Source: Gigaspora rosea | Taxonomy: Eukaryota > Glomeromycota > Glomeromycetes > Diversisporales > Gigasporaceae | NCBI GenBank assembly: GCA_003550325.1 | Contig: QKWP01000843.1 | Span: 1-64,000 of the forward strand | Reading direction: 5' to 3' | DNA: 64,000 nt | Shown: in pieces, positions 47,054 to 58,232 of the stretch | Position numbering within the stretch: the stretch's first letter is position 1 | Layout of the letters: every line of letters begins with the position of its first letter | Notes under the pieces: model-generated | What the model was told of the DNA's origin: nothing | Database searches by the model: none | What the model saw: the letters and a program-made list of their open reading frames with translations, nothing else | Made by a program: the position numbers and the translations under genes

Positions 47054-48454
47054 TGCGGGGGTGTTTCTTACGTTGTTCTGTCGCCAGGAATGAATAATTT
47101 TTTTTCAAATTGGTGTTGTATACTTTTCATACTATACTGATCAACGTAATATAGTTCAGTCTTCACATATATTTCCTTTTTAAAGTTTGTAAAGATAGTA
47201 TTGTAATGGATCGGGTCACAAGTTAAAATATTGGCTTTGCAACTTTTGTGATCCGGCCCGTTCTAATTTGTGACTTGACCAACAGATTAAACTGTGTCAT
47301 GTAAAACAATGTTCAGCCCATTTCTGAACGACTCTATAAAGATTATGTGGAATAGAGGTCATATTGATGTTATATATAAAATGACAATATACGTATTAGG
47401 AAATGAACTGTTGAAGTCTGTTTGATTGTGGCCCCCGTTAGGTTAATTCGTGTTATACTGTAACAGTACGCCTTAAGCACAGACGAGCAGCATCAAACAT
47501 TAAAGATAAAAACACGCCAATACATGTTTATGTTGTTTTTTTTTTTTTGATACATGGAGTACGTACGTACGTACCTGCCGCCAATAAATATACATATATA
47601 TTAATTTTATACAACTTTGATAAATAGAGTTTTACTACTTTATGATTAATTTTTGAGTAACTTGGGACTGGTTGACTGGTTGACTCGATTTTGTTTATTG
47701 TTTATGTTATCCAAAAATCCAAAAAACTATTTAATGTAAATAACAAAACTTTAATTCAGAAAATTAATTCCAGACTTATGTCAATCTGCCGGCAATTGCT
47801 GTGGGGATCGATTACAGCCCTATGCACCGAATCAAGAATTTATGCTTAGATGTCTGGATGTACATTATACATTACATATTCAATTTCGAACGCAGCTGAT
47901 AAGATGGAAACAGGTCATAATATAATACATATATTGATAAGATTACGTAAAAATTCTAATCATTCAAAAGTATGAATAAATAAGAAAAACAAAGCAATCA
48001 AATTACGTATAATGAACAATAATAATAGTAATAATAATAATAATAATAATAATTTATAACAGATAAATAAAGAAAATGGTACAATATTTTTTGCATCATC
48101 CCGTAACTGCATAAAAGAATATTCATTATTTAGGCCTCTTCCTTTCTCACCTGACTTGTTAAAAAAATTTCATACCAAAAAAAAATCAGGTGATGATAAA
48201 TAATATCATTCCGTGTAACATTATGAACTTTGGGTAAAATTATGATATAATTTGGGCAACCGATTTATCGGAGTTTCGGGATATCGATATCAGCCTTGGG
48301 TATTGATCACGTTATTCGCATTATGCGTTATGATTGGTTAAACCAGTGTAAATCGATATTTTGACCATATTATTCGGATTATCCGGATAAATTAATACAA
48401 TTTCTACTTGTGTTAATCTCTACATAATTGTAATAAGTAATGAACAGCAAAAAA
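44130..48454. other. Gene-free spacer with scattered repeats
   Basis: Includes an inverted-repeat element near 45706-45856 (ends GGCACCATAAATTGAAACC and a matching complement), a TA run followed by about 45 T at 46989-47052, GTACGTACGTACGTACC near 47559, and ATA/AAT runs near 48023. No gene is supported. Confidence 0.4.
45706..45856. mobile_element. Degraded MITE with AAACCGTTTAACC motifs
   Basis: The left end GGCACCATAAATTGAAACCG pairs imperfectly with the right end (complement GGTGCTATATATTAAAACCG), and TAACCGTTTAACCATG/GCGGTTAAACGG lie inside both arms. Confidence 0.45.
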
Positions 48455-48815
48455 ATTTTTAATTCGTGATTCGCGAAAGGTATGCAGAGGATATTATATA
48501 ATAAAAAACCATACAGAGGATATTATATAATAAAAAACCATAATCTGGTACCGGAAATGAAGTTTCTAAATTGTAGAGACAATAATTTTTCTTATTCTAA
48601 TAGTGGCAAGATCATCCAATGGATCGTGAGAAATTGTTAGTATTGTCTTCATTGTCATATGAAATTTTCTTTTGTAGATCTTCAAAAAGAATTTTATATA
48701 ATCACCAGGCCAGTTTGGACGAGAAAGCTGCCGTTATTATTTTTATTAAAAACATAAAGAATTGGTTTGGCAAACATTGAGAAAATTTAATTATAGCTCC
48801 TTATTACTGTATTAT
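48455..48815. repeat. Diverged relative of the 23755-24436 palindrome
   Basis: Shares in order a CGTGATTCGCGAAAGG-type start, CCATAATCTGG, GTGGCAAGATCATCCAATGG-type, CGTGAGAAATTGTTAG-type, CATATGAAATTTTCTTTTG and AGATCTTC, then the mirrored half with GACGAGAAAGC and GAGAAAATTTAATTATAGCTCC. It also contains a 29-bp direct duplication (GAGGATATTATATAATAAAA, 48485-48541). Confidence 0.55.
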
Positions 48816-49668
48816 ATTTAATATCTTATATAGTATTACTACCGTATAGTAATTTTCTTTATATCTTTCATGAAGTACTATAATTAATTTTGATTGGTTA
48901 ATAATAAATCAAATATATAATTTTTTTTTTTTAATAATGTACATACAGTATAACGTTTTAAAACTATAAACCAAATAAAAATCTATTTTAACAGAATTAT
49001 AGCTTGAATAAAAACAACATGTAAAAGTTTTGCTAGCATTACTTATAACACTTTTATATATACGTTATATATATATCTAGTATATACTACAGATTAATAA
49101 ATATATGCTTGAAATTTTGTTGAAATTGAAATAATACACTATTAATTGTGTAAATTTTTTCTTATCTAACTTATTAAAAAAAAAAACCTCTTTTTTTATC
49201 AAAAAAACAATAATAAATAATATATCTATAATTGTTTGAAAAAATTATAAACTATGCTTGGAATTTTGTTTATTGGAATAATACTATTACAGTATTATCT
49301 GTAAATTGTATAATAAGTTAATTTGTTGGCTAAACAAGAAGTAATAATAGTTTAAAAAATTTTTCATTTATATTTATAGTTTTTTTTAAAAAAAAAATTA
49401 TATTGTATATACAGTATTTTATATTTTATTAATTTAAATAATTACAATATATATTGCTGTATTAAATTAATTTAGTGGGTCTTTCTATATTAACTTAATG
49501 TTTATATAGTCCCCAACTCTGGTCCTTGACCTCAGTTTTTTGGTCTCCGTTAAGGGATGTTGAGGTTGTATTTATGGATTTAAACGAAATCTGTAATAAT
49601 CAAAATTATCTAGGGCATCGTCAAAGTTAGCACATACAAAGAATCCATAACGACAACCCAGTTGATTT

Positions 49669-49800
49669 GAAAAAATTTTATTCATAAAACCTTCCGAATG
49701 TGATTGTTTAAAAAAAGTTTTATTCATAAAACCTTCCAAATGTGATTGTTAAAAAAAATTTTATTCATAAAACCTTCCAAATGTGATTGTTTAAAAAAAA
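49669..49800. repeat. Three tandem units of about 47 bp
   Basis: AAAATTTTATTCATAAAACC followed by TTCCAAATGTGATTGTTTAA, three times. Confidence 0.85.
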
Positions 49801-49827
49801 AAAAAAAATTTAAAGCGGACGGGCGAA

Positions 49828-50149
49828 TCATTTTTTAAATTCATTCACGTATTGCGCGCACAACAATGTTTTTAATGATTTGTCACATATATAATACAAA
49901 CAATAATTACACATGTTAACCTCACGAGCAAAGTTCAACCGGAATTCATCATTGTTTTCACAAGGATCACAAAACAAACATTTAATAACAACTTTTAGTG
50001 TAACGACATTTTCTTTATTCTAAATAGCCTTACCACATCCACATTTCCACTACTTTTCTTTGCACTTCAAAATTTACAAAGGGAATGGTCGTTATTTCGG
50101 CATTTCTTATGGCATTAATCAACCATTCTCTTCGAGACTCGTTAAGCAT
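49828..50149 (-). CDS. Possible small Cys-rich protein, two exons
   Basis: An ATG at 50149 opens MLNESRREWLINAIRNAEIT. If a 58-bp phase-0 intron (GTAAAT at 50077 to TTTAG at 50020) is removed, it joins NKENVVTLKVVIKCLFCDPC, ENNDEFRLNFAREVNMCNYC, LYYICDKSLKTLLCAQYV and a TGA at 49828, giving about 87 residues. CLFCDPC and MCNYCLYYIC suggest two CxxC metal-binding knuckles. The N-terminus resembles the short segment before the kinase domain in many glomeromycotan protein kinases (REWL..AI.N..I), so this may instead be the relic of such a gene. The intron is short but in the range for these fungi. Without the intron the frame stops early. Unproven. Confidence 0.35.
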
Positions 50150-50220
50150 TTAACGAAAGACCGATTATATTGCCTATATGCATATTGTACAACATTGATT
50201 TATGGAAATTTGACAAATGA

Positions 50221-50507
50221 GGGGGTCGCTTAAAGCCAGGTCCATCACGAGATCTTCCGTTTCGCATGACCAATCAAAATCGCAAGTTTTTGTTTACACG
50301 GATCATCCCGACGAAGCAAAAAAGTAAAAAATGCGAGAAATACAAGAAACGAGTGTCTAAACCTTTCTTGACCCATTAAAAAAAAATGTCAGGAGGACGA
50401 TTTTACATATAGAGCCTTCTAAATTCAGCCACTATAGGTTCTAAACTGACCCTAACCTTAACGTTAATTTAAATTCATGATGGACCCGGCTTTAAGCGCC
50501 CCCCCCC
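50221..50507. mobile_element. MITE with GGTCGCTTAAAGCC ends and repeated flank AAATGAGG
   Basis: GTCGCTTAAAGCCAGGTCCATCA on the left pairs with TGATGGACCCGGCTTTAAGC on the right. AAATGAGG occurs at both junctions (50215 and 50508-50515), so a target duplication of 6-8 bp is likely; the exact ends are blurred by runs of G and C. An 8-bp duplication would suggest hAT. Confidence 0.7.
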
Positions 50508-50515
50508 AAATGAGG

Positions 50516-50924
50516 TAATACGTAAATATTAAAAGTAAACAAAGATTTATTAAAACTATGTTCTTCTGGAACAAAGATTTTTCTATTATGCCCATGTGAA
50601 TACTATCATCAAATGATATTCTTCGTTGCAAATTTATCAATGACTACGGTATCTCTAATCTCATCTGTTATACAAGCTATTGTATCTCATCTGTTATACA
50701 AGTTATTGTATCTCATCGGTTATACAAGTATTATATCATGATAATATAAAAAATAAATCTTTATTTCTTAAAATCAGCAAGTATAAAATAATTTATGAAA
50801 TTTTTACAGCAACAGTTCTTTTAAATACATGTCAAAAAATGTCAATATAACTATAATAAATAAATAAATGAATAAAAAACTCTAAACTGTGAAGAAAATA
50901 TATATCTCGTTTCAAAAAAAAATG
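50516..50924. other. 3' flank of the F-box gene
   Basis: Contains a short tandem, CTCATCTGTTATACAAG-type, three times at 50660-50728. AATAAA-like words lie near the gene end on the minus strand. No gene. Confidence 0.4.
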
Positions 50925-52427
50925 TTAATCATATTTTAAAAGTTTTTGATACTTATCTAAAACACCCGCCTTTTGGTATGTTGAACAAACCTTAACAAAA
51001 TTATTACCAATAATCTCACATTCGTTCCAATAAAATGAAATCTTTTTTGAAATTCTTTTTCTACTTTGTAAAAAGCTTTCAAATACTTCTGTTGAAAATT
51101 TCCATCCATGAATGATGGTCAATTCTCTCATTTTCCACGGTTGTTTAATCGTGATTTTTTTAAGAAGTGGATTAAAATCAATTCGATTTTCCACAAGTCT
51201 ACAACATTTGTTTGATGGATGAAGACATAATGATTCAATTTGAGAACATGCGTAAAGCATTTCACCAAATTCTCGAGCATTATCGGATCCAATTGGTCCA
51301 TCAAAGTGTAAAAGATTTGGACAATTATCCGCAATTGATGTAAATAATAAATGAGATTGTTCCGGATCACAAATTGTGCAACAACGAATTGTAATGGAAC
51401 TTAAGTTCATGCCTGCATTGCCCAAGAACCTACCGAAAGATTCCAAATATAAGGAATGTCGATTCTTGTATGAAATCTTTTTGAGTTTTTTCAAACGTAC
51501 ATCAGATAATGGAGCCCAATCACGTGAATCATAAGAACCACAATAAAACATGTTTAATTCCACTAAACTAGTAAAGTGTGAAAGAGCTTGAAATGGGAAA
51601 AAAATGTTCTCAATTTCCAGGTAAGTAATAGTTGATGCTTTCTTGGAGATTACTGAACCAGCATCAGTGTCAACCCAAAATTTGAAACCTAACGGAGAAT
51701 TTGTTCTATTATTAATAATGAGTTCTTTAAAAAGTTTCTGAGCTTTTATCATATTTATCAGTTGTTCAGTATGACCATAAATTGAAAGGTCAAAACGTTC
51801 GATATTTCCAGTAAGTTGAGAAATTTGTGAAAAAAGAATTTCCATTGTTGGGTGTTCTGCAAAGTAAGTAAATTCTTTTAAACTTGTTAAACAATTTCTT
51901 GCTTCCGGAACATTTTGAAGAATATCTACAATAATGGCACCTATTTTATCAACATTTACTTTAAGAACTAAAAGACGTGGAGATGAAAGAAATAAATGTC
52001 GTAATAATTCTTGAATAACTAGTACTATCTGACCACCAGTAAAAGTCCTTTTAGCCCATTTATTGAAGTATTCAGTCCATGATTGTATGGCGATGAAAAA
52101 GCATTTTAAATCCAATTTACGTAAATATGAGGCATATTCGAAAGTTGGAGATCTTGTGACTGGCGGTAACATAATCTTTTGGCCTATAAGTACTTTATGT
52201 GACGGTTGTGGAAGGCCTGTAATATAAGTATTGACGAGAGCATATCTTTTGTGCTTTTCATTTCTTCCATCCAATTTTTTGCTATCCAAAGGATCTTCCC
52301 ACAATAATGGAATTGCGCTTTGACACCATAGATGATTTACTAACGCACAAGAATGCAAAGATGAATGATCATCTTTAAGAAATCCAAATATTTTGACAAG
52401 GCAATCCGAGTACAGACGAGAAGCCAT
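50925..52427 (-). CDS. F-box protein with LRR-like C-terminal region
   Basis: An uninterrupted 500-codon frame, ATG at 52427, TAA-type stop at 50925. Residues about 3-48 form an F-box (LYSDCLVKIFGFLKDDHSS, CALVNHLWCQSAIPLLWEDP). F-box proteins join substrates to SCF ubiquitin ligases through Skp1. The rest (about 100-480) is made of degenerate leucine-rich repeat-like strands such as LKEFTYFAEHPTMEILFSQI, LKKLKKISYKNRHSLYLESF and LSSITIRCCTICDPEQ, expected to recognise the substrate. No membrane segment or signal peptide. Single-exon F-box genes of this size are a large family in Rhizophagus-type fungi; the substrate cannot be guessed. The gene is intact and lies back-to-back (1.03 kb) with the plus-strand TPR/Sel1 gene. 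Confidence 0.9.
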   Translation of the reverse strand: MASRLYSDCLVKIFGFLKDDHSSLHSCALVNHLWCQSAIPLLWEDPLDSKKLDGRNEKHKRYALVNTYITGLPQPSHKVLIGQKIMLPPVTRSPTFEYASYLRKLDLKCFFIAIQSWTEYFNKWAKRTFTGGQIVLVIQELLRHLFLSSPRLLVLKVNVDKIGAIIVDILQNVPEARNCLTSLKEFTYFAEHPTMEILFSQISQLTGNIERFDLSIYGHTEQLINMIKAQKLFKELIINNRTNSPLGFKFWVDTDAGSVISKKASTITYLEIENIFFPFQALSHFTSLVELNMFYCGSYDSRDWAPLSDVRLKKLKKISYKNRHSLYLESFGRFLGNAGMNLSSITIRCCTICDPEQSHLLFTSIADNCPNLLHFDGPIGSDNAREFGEMLYACSQIESLCLHPSNKCCRLVENRIDFNPLLKKITIKQPWKMRELTIIHGWKFSTEVFESFLQSRKRISKKISFYWNECEIIGNNFVKVCSTYQKAGVLDKYQKLLKYD

Positions 52428-53462
52428 GTGAAATAAAAAGAATTATATATATATATATATTTTTTCTACTTTATTCTCTAAAATAATTCTAATTACGTAA
52501 TAGATATTTAAAAATCAATAATATATTTGAACATGCTAAAAACTAAGTGTCATATAGAGATATTTATTTTTATAAAAAAGAAATCAAGATAACATTCGAA
52601 ATGCTTACGCATACCTTTGTTAAAATTCCTAAAATACACTAGTTGTATCGGTTTTTTATGTGATAAGTACATAAGAATTATAATAAAGTATTCTAAAATG
52701 TAAAGAAAATAATTGTAAGCTTAGATTTTTTGATTCAATCAAACATCATCGTTTGATGTTTCTCAGGAAAAAAAAAAAAAAGAATGATAAAAATAAATAA
52801 ATACCCTTGATATAAAAACTGTTTCGGAGTTATTTTTTCTTTTTATATCCCTCCCGATTAACTTAAAAATATGTACAATAGTTTTTTTTTTTTTTTTAAA
52901 CTGATGCACAAGACTTTATCATTTTATTTATCATCAAAAAAAAAAAAAAATGTTGATATATTCCAAATATACGAAATTACTTAATTGAGCAGCCAAAGAA
53001 ACTTTGCTAAACTAAAACGTGGACTCAGATTTATACAAATATATTGATATTACCAATACCCGTGACTTAAATTTATTCTGGGAACGTTATGCAACATCAA
53101 AAATCTAATATAGTATCATTCACAGCGTTCATATTAGTCAATGATGCAAATTTGCAAATCATGTGAAATGAAGTGCCACGTATTACATACGGAACGCACA
53201 ACATACGTACTGTACGTACAGTACACACACGTACTTACGTACGTTTACGTACATTCAATGTGACAAATGTGACAAATAATTTTCAATGACTCGTCTTACT
53301 CGTCATTGATAAAAATTTCGGTAACAATACCTTTTTTGGAAATTTTAAACTTATAAATATATACCCTCTTCCTTAATTCAATTTTGAGATATTTCTGATC
53401 TAATAATATAATCAATAATCAATTTGTCTTAATCATTATATAGAACCTAAAAAAAAATTACG
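52428..53462. promoter_or_regulatory. Divergent intergenic region between the F-box and TPR/Sel1 genes
   Basis: About 1 kb that must hold both promoters. It has a TA run at 52445-52462, a hairpin GATTCAATCAAACATCATCG/TTTGATGTTTC near 52732-52760, poly-A and poly-T runs, and a GTAC-rich patch at 53197-53255 with TACGTACTGTACGTACAGTA. No defined promoter element can be proven. Confidence 0.35.
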
Positions 53463-54443
53463 ATGCTATCACTGAAAACTTTGTCAGTTATAAAAGAAAC
53501 CGAAAAGAGTGAATTTCACGAAAAAAAACGAAAGATAAAAAATTTATTTTTGTATGTATCATTTGTTGATCTTAACATATATTATAATATATTATAAAAA
53601 TTATAAATTAAATTGAAAATTTTATGATCAAATTAGACGTAATACATCAAAAAGAAAAGATTTTACTTCTGATTCTGAAAAATATATTGAAACAACATCA
53701 TTAACTTCACCAAAAATAACCATTACTGATTATGAGTGAGTATCATTCTACCTTCTAATAGCTTCTCTGAATCTTAAATAAATTTCATTTTTTCCTTAAC
53801 ACAATAAAATTTATTACATATTTTCAGCAAAACTGCAGACGAAGAACTGCATGCAATTACAGAACAATTGCATAAAGATTCAGAACAAGCAAATACATTC
53901 TTATGTCAAGGCGATTACGTGTCAGCCTTACCATTCCTTCAAAAAATATTTATTCAAGATTCCAGTAATATTGAAATTCAATATGGAATCGGTTTTTGCT
54001 ATGAAAAACTTAACATGCTTGATAAAGCTGAAATCGCATTTCGTAATTGTTCCGATTTTGAATTATCATCATTCACAAAAACTTTAGTTGCACCTTCATC
54101 ACAAAATAATAATAATGATAAGGATTATACAATGAAATATGTTACATTTTTACTTAATAATGATAAATTTAGTCTTAAAAATGATGAAGCTATAAAACGT
54201 TTAAAATTTGCAGCAATACAAATGAATAATGTTTCTGCTATGTATAATTTAGGAAAGATTTTGATTAATGGGATGTACAACGTACATGAGGATTTTGAAA
54301 AAGGGCAAGAATATTTGAGAAAAGCATATGCTGGAGGTCAAGCTGATAGAGCATGGGCCGTTTATGAGAAGAGAGCAAAAAAATTTGTGGAACAAGGAAA
54401 GTTGGACAAAATTCCTGATAGAGAAACTTGGGCTAAACTCTAA
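53463..54443 (+). CDS. TPR/Sel1-like repeat protein, three exons
   Basis: ATG at 53463. Exon 1 53463-53551, intron 85 bp (GTATGT to TTAG), exon 2 53637-53735, intron 92 bp (GTGAGT to TTTCAG), exon 3 53828-54443; frame is kept through both junctions (both phase 2) and gives about 267 residues. The N-terminal 65 residues are basic and Ser/Thr-rich (KKRKIKNLF, TSKRKDFTSDSEKYIETTSL). Residues about 83-141 form TPR-like helices (LCQGDYVSALPFLQKIF, YGIGFCYEKLNMLDKAEIAF). Residues about 181-236 form a Sel1-like repeat (AIKRLKFAAIQMNNVSAMYN LGKIL, KGQEYLRKAYAGGQADRAW). Such solenoids mediate protein-protein contacts; no enzyme motif or membrane anchor is visible. The stop lies directly beside an AATAACGCG-type repeat. 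Confidence 0.75.
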
Positions 54444-54670
54444 ATACCGCAAAATAACGCGTTACTTCGAGATGCACACGCGCGTCATTTCGAGATGCTC
54501 ATGTGAGTTATTTCGATTTTTTTTTTGAACTCGATGTAACATATAGATATGTTATAGAGCGCATCTTATTTCGGAACGCACATTCATTATCTTGGTCAAA
54601 TATGATATCTTTAGAAGATGCAATTTCAAAAATAGCCCTCACAAACGTTATTTCGAAGTAATACGATATA
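54444..54670. repeat. AATAACGCG/GTTATTTCG repeat
   Basis: AAAATAACGCGTTACTTCGA, ACGCGCGTCATTTCGAGATG and AACGTTATTTCGAAG, spaced by AT-rich DNA. The words match the arms of the foldback element at 20920-22450. It begins within two bases of the upstream stop codon. Confidence 0.6.
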
Positions 54671-55173
54671 TAAATTGATTATAATAACATATATGCACGG
54701 GATGTGACAAACGCATTTTTCATTTATCATATATTACCACCAATTACTGTATCTTTATATTCTATTTTTTAATTTTACTGTATCTATAGATAGTGTGCCA
54801 GATATTATGTAGTTCATATTTACGTCTATTTAGTAATTAATAATTTTAATGAATTGCCAAAATAAATAATGTATTGTTGCGGATCATAATTAGAATGAAA
54901 TGTAGGTTTCTATTTAACCTTCTAAAACCCACTTATACTGTACTTGTTTAATATAAATTCTACTCTAAAACTTACCTTTAACCTTAACCTCACACCTTAA
55001 AAAATGCGCCCTAAAAAATTTTATTTTTCGGTGACTTGTCAATTTTTTTATACTATATACATATTTTTATTTTAATCTGATTTCATTATCACATGTATAA
55101 GTACTAAGCTTATGGCGCAAAAAAAATTATCAGCACCTTAAATGATCCAACTAGTGGTTTTTTTTTTTACATA

Positions 55174-56162
55174 CAGTGCAAGACACTTAAAGACTACATT
55201 CTCGTAATTTGTCCCATTTTCAAAAATTTCATATTGAAATATGATATTTTTTTGATTTCTTGTATAAAAATAGAAAAAAAATAAATAAAAAAAAAAAATT
55301 TAAAAAAAAATTTAAAAATAATTTTAAAATTAGCCAATAACAAGAAGCCAAAACATGTAACTTGTCCCATTTTTGGTTAAATTTCTACGTATCATATAAA
55401 AATACTACATCTTTAAAGCTATAAGGGAGATGGGGGTATTGTGGACAGGGGGGGTATTGTGGACAGGGCGGGTATCTTATGATCTAGTAATCAGAGTTGG
55501 ATGATTTTTATACCATTCGAATCGTCTCAAAGAGACGAATTGGATGGTATAAAAATCATCCAATTCCGATCACCATATCACAAGATATCATTATTTATAC
55601 AAAATATAAGATTTTGTATATATTTAAAAATCTGCAAATTTTTACATAGTATACCTTTAACGATCTTGGGATCCCGTAATTGGATTTTAACGATTTTGTG
55701 CTTGTTAGAATCGTCTCACTGAGACGGTCATTTTGGTGTAAAATCATCCAAAACGGACCAGTAGATCAAATTTTATCACGGTGTCCACAATACCCCCCTT
55801 CTTCTAAAATTTAATTTTTATATTCTATTTTGTGTACCAATTATTTATATCTAAAACAATATATGATATAAAGATTTTTTTGCAGTAATTTATTTTTTAT
55901 TAAGCATAGTTCAAATAATAAAAATTGTATAAAAATCTATTTGATTTTTAAAAAGTTTTATTAGTAGAAACTTTAACATGTCCATAATACCCCCGTCTCC
56001 CTTATATTTTAAAAATTTATTATAACTTTTTAAAAAATAAGGCCGTTAAGTTGTAATAAATTGATTTAGCTATAAAATAGTGGCTTCCTTTTTAAAATAT
56101 CTTTTTTAGATTATAAGTTATTAGCTTTTAAAGTTTGTGTAGTCTTTAAGTGTCGCACACTG
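55174..56162. mobile_element. Tc1/mariner-type non-autonomous element containing another element
   Basis: The ends CAGTGCAAGACACTTAAAGA (55174) and TCTTTAAGTGTCGCACACTG (to 56162) are imperfect inverted repeats with TA outside each. The end sequence is close to that of the complete transposon at 59840-63073 (CGGTGCGGGACACCTAAAG). No transposase; the middle is occupied by the element at 55422-56004. Confidence 0.65.
55422..56004. mobile_element. Inverted-repeat element with GGGGGTATTGTGGAC ends
   Basis: TAAGGGAGATGGGGGTATTG on the left pairs with the right end (complement TAAGGGAGACGGGGGTATTA), with TA outside. A second inner copy of the end, GGGTATTGTGGACAGG near 55448 against GTCCACAATACCCCCC near 55783, suggests self-insertion or an internal end. 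Inside are two GAATCGTCTC...GAGACG hairpins with TAAAAATCATCCAA. The 73-codon frame at 55501 is not a gene. Confidence 0.65.
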
Positions 56163-57209
56163 TAATATTTTTAAAAATTTCGATTATCCTATAATTTGAC
56201 TAAAAAAAAATAGATGGGCATTATACATCTTATCACTGCATGGCGCTTAAAATTGTTATGAAATCGCCTATTTTATATAAGTTATGTTAGACCAGTTTTA
56301 TTCAACCACTAATTTACTATATAGGATAACTTTCTCATGATTGGTTGATCACGTAAATTGAAAATCGAGTCATAATTGGTCACTTTGCAGATCATGTGCC
56401 AACTGGCCAATCAAAATTTATTATAAATGATATCAATATACTGATATAACGATAATGTTATTGTTGTATTATGTACTAACTAAAAACCTTGAATTCATAT
56501 AATACACGACAATTCAATATTAAAAATAGATTAAAGCGATTTAATACGATTTAATTTAGACAGAAAAATTATGACATACATCCCAATCGCTATATAAAAT
56601 TATATGAAAATTTTTCATCAAACGTTAAACAATAGTTATAATTTTCTGTAATACATAATAAACCTATCTTAAATATAAACCACGAATGAATGATGTAGAA
56701 CCTATTTATTAAAAAAAAAATAATAAACAAGTTTTTTTATTATGTTCTTAAATAATACTAAAAAACCTCAGATTTGGACTTATTAATGTCAAGATCCCGA
56801 TAGATAAAGCTACTTACCAAATATTATATCTAAATAAAGCATCAAGTGTTGTAATTTATTTTACTCTAATATTATTAATAAGTTATATATATTATCTTTA
56901 AGATCTTTTTTCAAACAAGTTAGCTGTACTTTTGTGAGTTAATTAAAAGCTTTAACATATATATTTATTGTACATTACTATTTTCCTAGCTTACGAACCG
57001 TCTCTAAGTGAAGTATACCCAGGTAGAGTGAATCCCTAAAAAAATTTACTATGATAAGGGGTAAAAGTACTCTAAATTCAATTGTATATTAAATTATGCT
57101 TTCAATCATATTTAATCAATAATCATATATAAAAAATATGTTATTTCCAAAGCTTATATATTTTAATATTTGCTTTTTTTTTGACAAATATATTTTTTTT
57201 CTCTTTATA
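56163..57209. other. AT-rich spacer
   Basis: No coding sequence or clear repeat recognised. Confidence 0.4.
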
Positions 57210-57633
57210 CAGTGCACGAATCCTTTAATCAGCGACTATAATACACAATCTTTAAAAGCTTATAAATAAAAAACTAAAGTAGTTATAAATCAAATCTCTT
57301 TATAGAATAATAAAATCAAACCTAAAGAACAAAGTTATGAAGCTAATTTTTTAAATTACCGTACTTAGTATTTAATAGAGTTATTTCTTGTTAAAGTTAA
57401 CCTAATTTATTAATTAAATTAAAAATTTGGCCACTTTAATTTTGCCCAGAACTACTAATAATATTCTTAATTCTGCCCAAAAATAAAAATATACTATAGT
57501 TAAATTTAATATTATAAAAATTCTAATTCCTCTCTTTTTTTCTTTTTTTTTTCTCTTTTTCTTTTCTTTTTTTTTCTTTTTCTTTCTTTCTTTCTTTTTT
57601 CTCTTTCTTTTTCTCTCTCTCTTTCTCTCTTTT

Positions 57634-57667
<34 letters not shown>

Positions 57668-57813
57668 TCTTTTTCTCCTTTTCTCTCTTATATATATATT
57701 TCTAATTTAATATATACTTATATTAACCAATTATATTAGGTTATTTTTGTATAACATGGCTCCAAATTTGGCTGCTATATTTATAACTTGTTGATTTAAG
57801 GGTTCGTGCACTG
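57210..57813. mobile_element. Tc1/mariner-type non-autonomous element, 604 bp
   Basis: Ends CAGTGCACGAATCCTTTAAT and (complement) CAGTGCACGAACCCTTAAAT with TA on both outer sides. It belongs by its CAGTGC start to the same loose family as 55174-56162 and 59840-63073. It encloses a long CT microsatellite. Confidence 0.7.
57529..57690. repeat. Pyrimidine (T/C) tract, about 160 bp
   Basis: Only T and C, grading from TTTTTCTTTT to CTCTCTCTTTCTCTCT. Such mirror-like pyrimidine tracts can form triplex DNA. Confidence 0.9.
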
Positions 57814-58099
57814 TATAAGTATTCCTTAATGCTTGGTTATAATAGCTAATATTCAAGAAACAAAAGCTAAAATATCACAGAGGAACATGTTTTAGTTGTT
57901 AAAAATAGTTGTATTGTGGAATTGACTTAACTTACAACAAAACATATATAATTGCAACTCTTGCAACTCATCTGATATGCTACATAGAGGTAATCAGACT
58001 GCAGCTATCAAAAATGCATTTATACAATTATTTAATCCTAATTGAATAAAAGAGCAAATAGATTGATTATATTTATCAAAAAAATACAACTTTAAAAAA

Positions 58100-58232
58100 G
58101 GGCCAGAAATCAGCTAATTTTCTAGGAGGAAGGGTTAGAAAAAGTAATAATTTAATATAAAAACCTGACTAAAAAGGGGATCAAAATTTTGGCCAAAATC
58201 AAATTAGCTGATTCCTGGCAGCACCCTTATAA
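58100..58232. mobile_element. Small inverted-repeat element with ATCAGCTAATTTT
   Basis: GGGCCAGAAATCAGCTAATT on the left pairs with AATTAGCTGATTCCTGGCAG on the right. The middle GGAAGGGTT and ACCTGACTA words resemble the PIF/Harbinger-type MITE at 1082-1228. Confidence 0.5.

Noticed and set aside
53851-54087. 78-codon plus-strand frame starting ATGCAATTACAG
   Set aside because: It overlaps the TPR/Sel1 exon in another frame; the spliced frame has the recognisable repeats.
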